Shown: piece by piece, positions 59,899 to 64,000 of the stretch | Numbering within the stretch: the stretch's first letter is position 1 | Layout: each line of letters begins with the position of its first letter | NCBI GenBank assembly: GCA_964520655.1 | Contig: CAZFNI010000006.1 | Location: 62,001 to 126,000, forward strand | Direction of reading: 5' to 3' | Source: JACQQW01 sp964520655 | Lineage (GTDB): Bacteria; Omnitrophota; Gorgyraeia; Zapsychrales; Fredricksoniimonadaceae | Length of the DNA stretch: 64,000 bases | Made by a program: the position numbers and the translations under genes | The notes under the pieces: model-generated | The model's database searches: none | Told to the model about the DNA's origin: nothing | Seen by the model: the letters and a program-made list of their open reading frames with translations, nothing else

Positions 59899-60575
59899 GA
59901 ACATTAACGGAAAAGCAGGGTGTATTGATCATCAATAAACCAGCGGGCAAAACCTCGCATGATGTGGTGGCCATGGTGCGCCGTATCTTAGGCCAGCGCC
60001 GCGTTGGTCACGCGGGGACACTGGATCCTTTAGCAACGGGTGTGCTGGTCGTTCTGGCGGGAAAGTCGACCAAGATGTTCGATAAATTCGTGGCCTATGA
60101 TAAGGGTTACCGTGCGACACTAAAGCTGGGGCTTAAAACAACGTCGGCGGATACGATGGGAGAAACGATCGAACAGAAGTCGTTCGCTCATGTGACAAGG
60201 ATGGATGTGGAAAAAGCTTTTGCTAAATTCACTGGAGAGATCGAGCAATTGCCGCCCATGGTCTCGGCGGTGCGCCATAAAGGCGAACGGTTATATAAGA
60301 TCGCCAGGACCGGTCAGCAGGTGGAGCGTACTGTGCGCAATGTGCGCATCGACGAGTTGACCATCTTGCGTTTTGAGCCCCCTGAGGTGGAATTCTACAT
60401 GGCTTGTTCGAAAGGTACCTATGTTCGTCAGTTGGCAGACGATGTGGGTGACCTGTTAGGCTGCGGCGCATGCATATGCCAGATCGAGCGTACCAAGGTT
60501 GGTCCATTTGAGATCACCCAGGCGAAGAATATTGAGGATGTCAATGAAAGTCATCTTATTGACTTCAAAGGTTAA
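59895..60575 (+). CDS. truB: tRNA pseudouridine(55) synthase
   Basis: 226 aa. TruB signatures: NKPAGKTSHDVV, the catalytic motif GHAGTLDPLATGVLVV with the nucleophile Asp, and GTYVRQLADDVG. It lacks the C-terminal PUA domain of E. coli TruB, as is common in short TruB. ribF begins 32 bp before its end. Confidence 0.95.
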   Translation: MRTLTEKQGVLIINKPAGKTSHDVVAMVRRILGQRRVGHAGTLDPLATGVLVVLAGKSTKMFDKFVAYDKGYRATLKLGLKTTSADTMGETIEQKSFAHVTRMDVEKAFAKFTGEIEQLPPMVSAVRHKGERLYKIARTGQQVERTVRNVRIDELTILRFEPPEVEFYMACSKGTYVRQLADDVGDLLGCGACICQIERTKVGPFEITQAKNIEDVNESHLIDFKG

Positions 60576-61488
60576 ATTAAAGGATACCGCGGCGGCTATA
60601 GGTATTTTTGACGGGGTGCACCGGGGGCATCGTTATTTGCTCGGAAAAATGCTGGCTAAGGCCAGAACCCACCGTTATACGTCCGCGGTCATCACATTTT
60701 TCCCGCACCCTGCCCATGTCCTGCGTCCCGACCTGCAGCTGAAATATTTAACCACTATGGCTCAGCGTATGTGTTTGCTTGAGGAGCTTGGGGTGGACAT
60801 TTGTCTGGTTGTTCGTTTTACAAAGACTTTTGCGCATGTGAAACCGGAGTCTTTCATTAAGAATGTCCTGGTCCGTCAGCTGGGCGTCAAAGAGTTATTT
60901 GTCGGCGATGATTTTCGTTTCGGCCGGGAACGCGCCGGTGATGTGGGGTTATTTCGATCGCTGTCTAAAGAATGTGGTTACAGTATGCATGGGGTCAAGG
61001 CATTAAAAAATGGGGGGAAGCCAGTGAGCAGTACCCGCATTCGGCGGATGGTCGTGCAAGGTGATCTCTTAAGTGCAAAAAAATTATTGGGCCGGGACTT
61101 TAGCTGCGAAGGTAAGGTTGTTAAAGGCGACGGCCGCGGCAAGACCCTTGGTTTTCCGACAGCCAATATTGATTATCAGAACGGGATCATGCCTCCCAAC
61201 GGGGTTTATGCGGTTGTTGTTGCACATAAACGTAAATTCTACAAAGGCGTGGCCAATTTGGGGTTTCGTCCTTCTTTTGAAACAGCATCTCCAAAACCGC
61301 TTTTGGAAGTGCATTGCTTTGACCTGCATCAAGATATCTACGGGGATTTGATCGAAGTTTCTTTTATCAGGAAGATCCGAGACGAGCGCTCTTTCCCCTC
61401 AGTAGAAATGCTCACCCAACAGATCAACAGGGATGCCGTCAAGGCGCGTGGCATTCTACGATCCCATAGGGTATACTTGTCCCGGTAG
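60544..61488 (+). CDS. ribF: Bifunctional riboflavin kinase / FAD synthetase
   Basis: 314 aa. FAD synthetase domain (about 1-175: AAIGIFDGVHRGHRYLL, VITFFPHP, FVGDDFRFGRERAG, SSTRIRRMV) and riboflavin kinase domain (about 185-310: GDGRGKTLGFPTANI, NGVYAV). It makes FMN then FAD, complementing the rib genes at 47-52 kb. ATG 60544 (TGAGGA 6 bp upstream) lies inside truB. Confidence 0.95.
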   Translation: MKVILLTSKVKLKDTAAAIGIFDGVHRGHRYLLGKMLAKARTHRYTSAVITFFPHPAHVLRPDLQLKYLTTMAQRMCLLEELGVDICLVVRFTKTFAHVKPESFIKNVLVRQLGVKELFVGDDFRFGRERAGDVGLFRSLSKECGYSMHGVKALKNGGKPVSSTRIRRMVVQGDLLSAKKLLGRDFSCEGKVVKGDGRGKTLGFPTANIDYQNGIMPPNGVYAVVVAHKRKFYKGVANLGFRPSFETASPKPLLEVHCFDLHQDIYGDLIEVSFIRKIRDERSFPSVEMLTQQINRDAVKARGILRSHRVYLSR

Positions 61489-61513
61489 TATATATACTAC
61501 CTTTCGGGAAAAT

Positions 61514-64000
61514 ATGATGTTATTGCGGCCCATTATCCATTTTAGCGTTATTCTTTCTTTGCTCGTCACATCCGTGATGCCTTTGTCCAGGGCATCGGCG
61601 GCGCCTTTGTCTGATCTTCCTAAAGCCGGCACAATGGTTGCTTTAAGTCAAGCCTATCAACCTGCGATCATCCGGGGCATCACCGTCCATCCAGATGATC
61701 CGTTTATCTTCGATTTTATTGTGGATGCCGGGCAGGACAAGCTGCAGGGCGAGGCATTGAATATGGAAGGGGATAAGCTGGTCAAATATTTCCTGGCGGC
61801 CCTTGCGGTGCCAGAGAAGGAATTGTGGGTCAACTTAAGTCCTTATGAACAAGAACGCGTTATTCCTGAAGGGTTGGGGCAAACCGATATGGGACGCGAT
61901 CTTTTGGCGCAGGATTATATTTTAAAGCAATTGACCGCATCATTGATCTATCCGGAAAAGGAACTGGGCAAGAATTTCTGGGACAAGGTTTACAGTCAGA
62001 TGCAAGCTAAATACGGCAAGAGCGTCAATGTTCCGGTAAATACTTTTAATAAAGTCTGGATCATGGCGGATCAGGCTGAGGTGTTTGAGCGTGCTCAGAC
62101 GGCCATGGTGACCAAGAGTCACTTGAAGGTCATGCTGGAGGAGGATTATTTAGCGATGAATAGAAATGCGGCGGGTGGCGCTGAAGTTGGTGCTTTTGCC
62201 CGCAGCGACAGGGGGTCAATGGCTTTATTCCCAGCTACCCCACGGGGGGATGGGTGGCGCGAGGACAAAAGCACCAATTCAGCGACAGGACCCGCTCTTG
62301 CTAGCCAGGTCATAAAGGAAATCATCCTTCCTGAACTCGAACGTGAAGTGAACACGGGAAAGAATTTCGCGCCGCTGCGTCAGATATTTCATTCCATCAT
62401 CCTGGCTGGTTGGTACAAGAATAATTTGAAGGAGGCGTTGCTCAATCAGGTCTATTCAGATCAGAACAAAGTGCGCGGTATTGATCTTGATGATAAAACA
62501 GTCAAACAGCAAATTTATGAACAATATTTGAAGGCGTATAAAAAAGGCGTGTTCAATTTTATCAAGGATGACATGGTCGAGGGACGCATGGTTCCCCGGA
62601 AATATTTCTCCGGCGGGGTCGATGCCGCGATGGCCCTTCATCCCAAAAGAACAACGGACAGTGCCATGCTCATCACCGGCCTTGCTGGTGCTTTGCTTCA
62701 GGCGATCACGGTTAGATTAAAAAGGAATGATGTGAAGAAAGAGAAAAAGACCGCCCCTAGCGAACAATTCCGAGTGATCATCAGCAAGTTGATCAACAAT
62801 ATACAGGGTCCGGATAAGTGGGTCATGCGTCCTTTGTATAACCGTTGGGAAGTAGGGGTGACAGTTGAGGGCTGGCCAAGAACCGTTGATGGAAAGAGTA
62901 CGGCCAGTGCCGAGGACTCCAGGATGCTGTTGGATATTTCTCGGGAGTTTCAACAGGTTTTTCCTGATGCTGTATTTGCTGTGGGGGCACAGAATTGGAA
63001 TCTGCGGATCGTTTATATCGTTAAGACAGAGGCAGAAGCTTTTAGGGTGAAAAACATGCTTAACAGTTCTTCAGTCACTTCAGATATGGTCCAGTTGCTG
63101 GAGAGCTATCTGAAAGAAGGAAAAGCGGCTCCTAGGTCTGGCGAGGCCGCAAAGGAACGTAAGTCCGACGCCGCGATGCAAAGCCTCCCCAAGGAATATG
63201 TGCTTAGGGTGAAGCGTTTGGAGAAATATGAAGCACATACGACCTCTCAGGCGATGATTGATCAATTAATGCGGGATAAGGAACGTCTGGAATCTACAGA
63301 GAAATATATGACAGGACAAATGGAAAGAGGATTTGCTTACGATTTTCAAAAGAAGGAAGCCCAAGCCCGTCTAGAGAGGGTGCAGAAGGATTTGATCATT
63401 ATAAAAAAAGCGTTAGAGGTGTGGGAAGAAATACGACTTGCCCAGATCCCTCATTTAAGCCGCAGGGATATAGTGAATGCTTTTGTTAGGGATTTTGGTT
63501 TGGATTATGGCGTTGGAGGAGAAGAGGAGGCTTATGACTATTCGTTAAAAAGGGATGAATCGATCCTGCCTTTTCTAAAGTTCCTAAAGAGTAAACAAGG
63601 TGCGAATATTCCTTTGGTGGTCATCAATCAACCCGACGGCCAAATTGTGGACCCGGGCATTCAAGAAATGATGGGTTTTGGGATCGATGCGAAAGAAGCA
63701 TTAAGGATCTTAGCTGTTTATCTTGATCCGCGCGCTGCCTCTGTTGTGGAGGCCGTATTGAACATGACCATTGAATTGTCAGGGGCATTAAGCGAAAAGG
63801 GTATCCATGCTGCGGATGAGATAGCAATTTATATCATCAATCAAATGGGGTTAGACGGCGGAGACGCTATTACAGATAGTGCCATGCTGGGAGAGCTTAT
63901 CCGTGATTATTATCCTTTGCCGAGAAGCACACTTCATCCTCTAAAGATGATGGATCAGCTAAAAGCACGATTAAACAGCCGGACAGACCGCGAGTGGGTC
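61514..64000 (+). CDS. Large secreted Omnitrophota-type protein (5' part, runs off the window)
   Basis: Open for 829 codons with no stop to the window edge. The ATG at 61514 (or 61517) opens a signal peptide (about 1-29, ending ASA). Residues about 40-215 form a helical domain (GQTDMGRDLLAQDYILKQLTASL, NTFNKVWIMADQAEV, LEEDYLAM) that I recall from Omnitrophota-restricted secreted proteins. Later regions hold four DxAM motifs (D370, D382, D552, D788), each at a predicted boundary. The protein is modular; no enzyme motif is seen. A short coiled coil (about 575-650) follows the third motif. Function unknown. No clear ribosome site. Confidence 0.8.
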   Translation, partial: MMLLRPIIHFSVILSLLVTSVMPLSRASAAPLSDLPKAGTMVALSQAYQPAIIRGITVHPDDPFIFDFIVDAGQDKLQGEALNMEGDKLVKYFLAALAVPEKELWVNLSPYEQERVIPEGLGQTDMGRDLLAQDYILKQLTASLIYPEKELGKNFWDKVYSQMQAKYGKSVNVPVNTFNKVWIMADQAEVFERAQTAMVTKSHLKVMLEEDYLAMNRNAAGGAEVGAFARSDRGSMALFPATPRGDGWREDKSTNSATGPALASQVIKEIILPELEREVNTGKNFAPLRQIFHSIILAGWYKNNLKEALLNQVYSDQNKVRGIDLDDKTVKQQIYEQYLKAYKKGVFNFIKDDMVEGRMVPRKYFSGGVDAAMALHPKRTTDSAMLITGLAGALLQAITVRLKRNDVKKEKKTAPSEQFRVIISKLINNIQGPDKWVMRPLYNRWEVGVTVEGWPRTVDGKSTASAEDSRMLLDISREFQQVFPDAVFAVGAQNWNLRIVYIVKTEAEAFRVKNMLNSSSVTSDMVQLLESYLKEGKAAPRSGEAAKERKSDAAMQSLPKEYVLRVKRLEKYEAHTTSQAMIDQLMRDKERLESTEKYMTGQMERGFAYDFQKKEAQARLERVQKDLIIIKKALEVWEEIRLAQIPHLSRRDIVNAFVRDFGLDYGVGGEEEAYDYSLKRDESILPFLKFLKSKQGANIPLVVINQPDGQIVDPGIQEMMGFGIDAKEALRILAVYLDPRAASVVEAVLNMTIELSGALSEKGIHAADEIAIYIINQMGLDGGDAITDSAMLGELIRDYYPLPRSTLHPLKMMDQLKARLNSRTDREWV

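Noticed and set aside
1..64000. CRISPR arrays, insertion sequences, prophage genes
   Set aside because: No regularly spaced direct repeats with spacers, no transposase or phage structural motifs; the only integrase-like gene is a standard Xer recombinase.

Overview
The window most likely comes from an Omnitrophota (former candidate division OP3) genome or MAG. This rests on the large protein running off the right edge, whose DAAM/TDSAM-type motifs and N-terminal domain look like Omnitrophota-restricted secreted proteins I recall, and on a didermal gene set (outer-membrane porins, TamB-like protein, lipoproteins, RND efflux). The assignment is inference; there is no rRNA to confirm it. Coding density is high and most genes are on the + strand with 1-40 bp overlaps. 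I saw no transposase, prophage, CRISPR array or rRNA.

Layout. 1-4.4 kb: lipoprotein, two single-domain response regulators around a CheX-like protein, and ATP-type PEP carboxykinase. 4.4-10.1 kb: heavy-metal export cluster (Cys-rich protein, HMBD-containing adaptor, CusA-type RND pump, TRASH/YHS-like protein, DUF2231 protein, small secreted protein). 10.2-14.2 kb: MarC, TamB-like protein, a broken OprB-type porin, secreted FKBP isomerase, CBS protein. 14.2-22.1 kb: phosphate region, with a PhoR-like kinase, two long hairpin elements, an 11-bp-periodic PHO-box-like array, porin, pstS-pstC-pstA-pstB1-pstB2-phoU. 22.1-25.1 kb: orphan NuoF-like flavoprotein and an abundant-type outer-membrane protein. 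25.3-28.9 kb: ParA ATPase fused to a glycogen-binding CBM48 domain, small membrane proteins, and a type IV pilin-like peptide. 28.9-38.5 kb: rpsO-pnp, ftsK-rodZ-rimO-pgsA-pgpA, Bax-inhibitor-like protein, GH26-like hydrolase. 38.5-45.1 kb: B12-binding radical SAM protein, then a CDP-3,6-dideoxyhexose pathway and a GT2 glycosyltransferase. 45.2-54.3 kb: coiled-coil protein, methyltransferase, pncC, riboflavin cluster (ribBA-ribH-nusB-PHP-ribD-ribE), ptsI, small Cys-rich protein. 54.3-61.5 kb: tRNA-Pro, ligA, lipoprotein, xerD, CCA-like enzyme, rbfA-nrnA-truB-ribF. 61.5 kb to the end: the partial large secreted protein.

Most notable observations: (1) two tandem PstB ATPases whose motif losses are complementary, predicting a heterodimer with one canonical and one degenerate ATP site; (2) a family of about 170-bp hairpin repeats (15.6, 50.2 and 51.5 kb) with a shared core but copy-specific, perfectly self-complementary outer arms, two of them flanking ribD in opposite orientation; (3) a ParA-CBM48 fusion; (4) a PHO-box-like array with exact 11-bp period; (5) several operon-leading promoters whose -10 box ends only 5-8 bp before the start codon, suggesting leaderless mRNAs.
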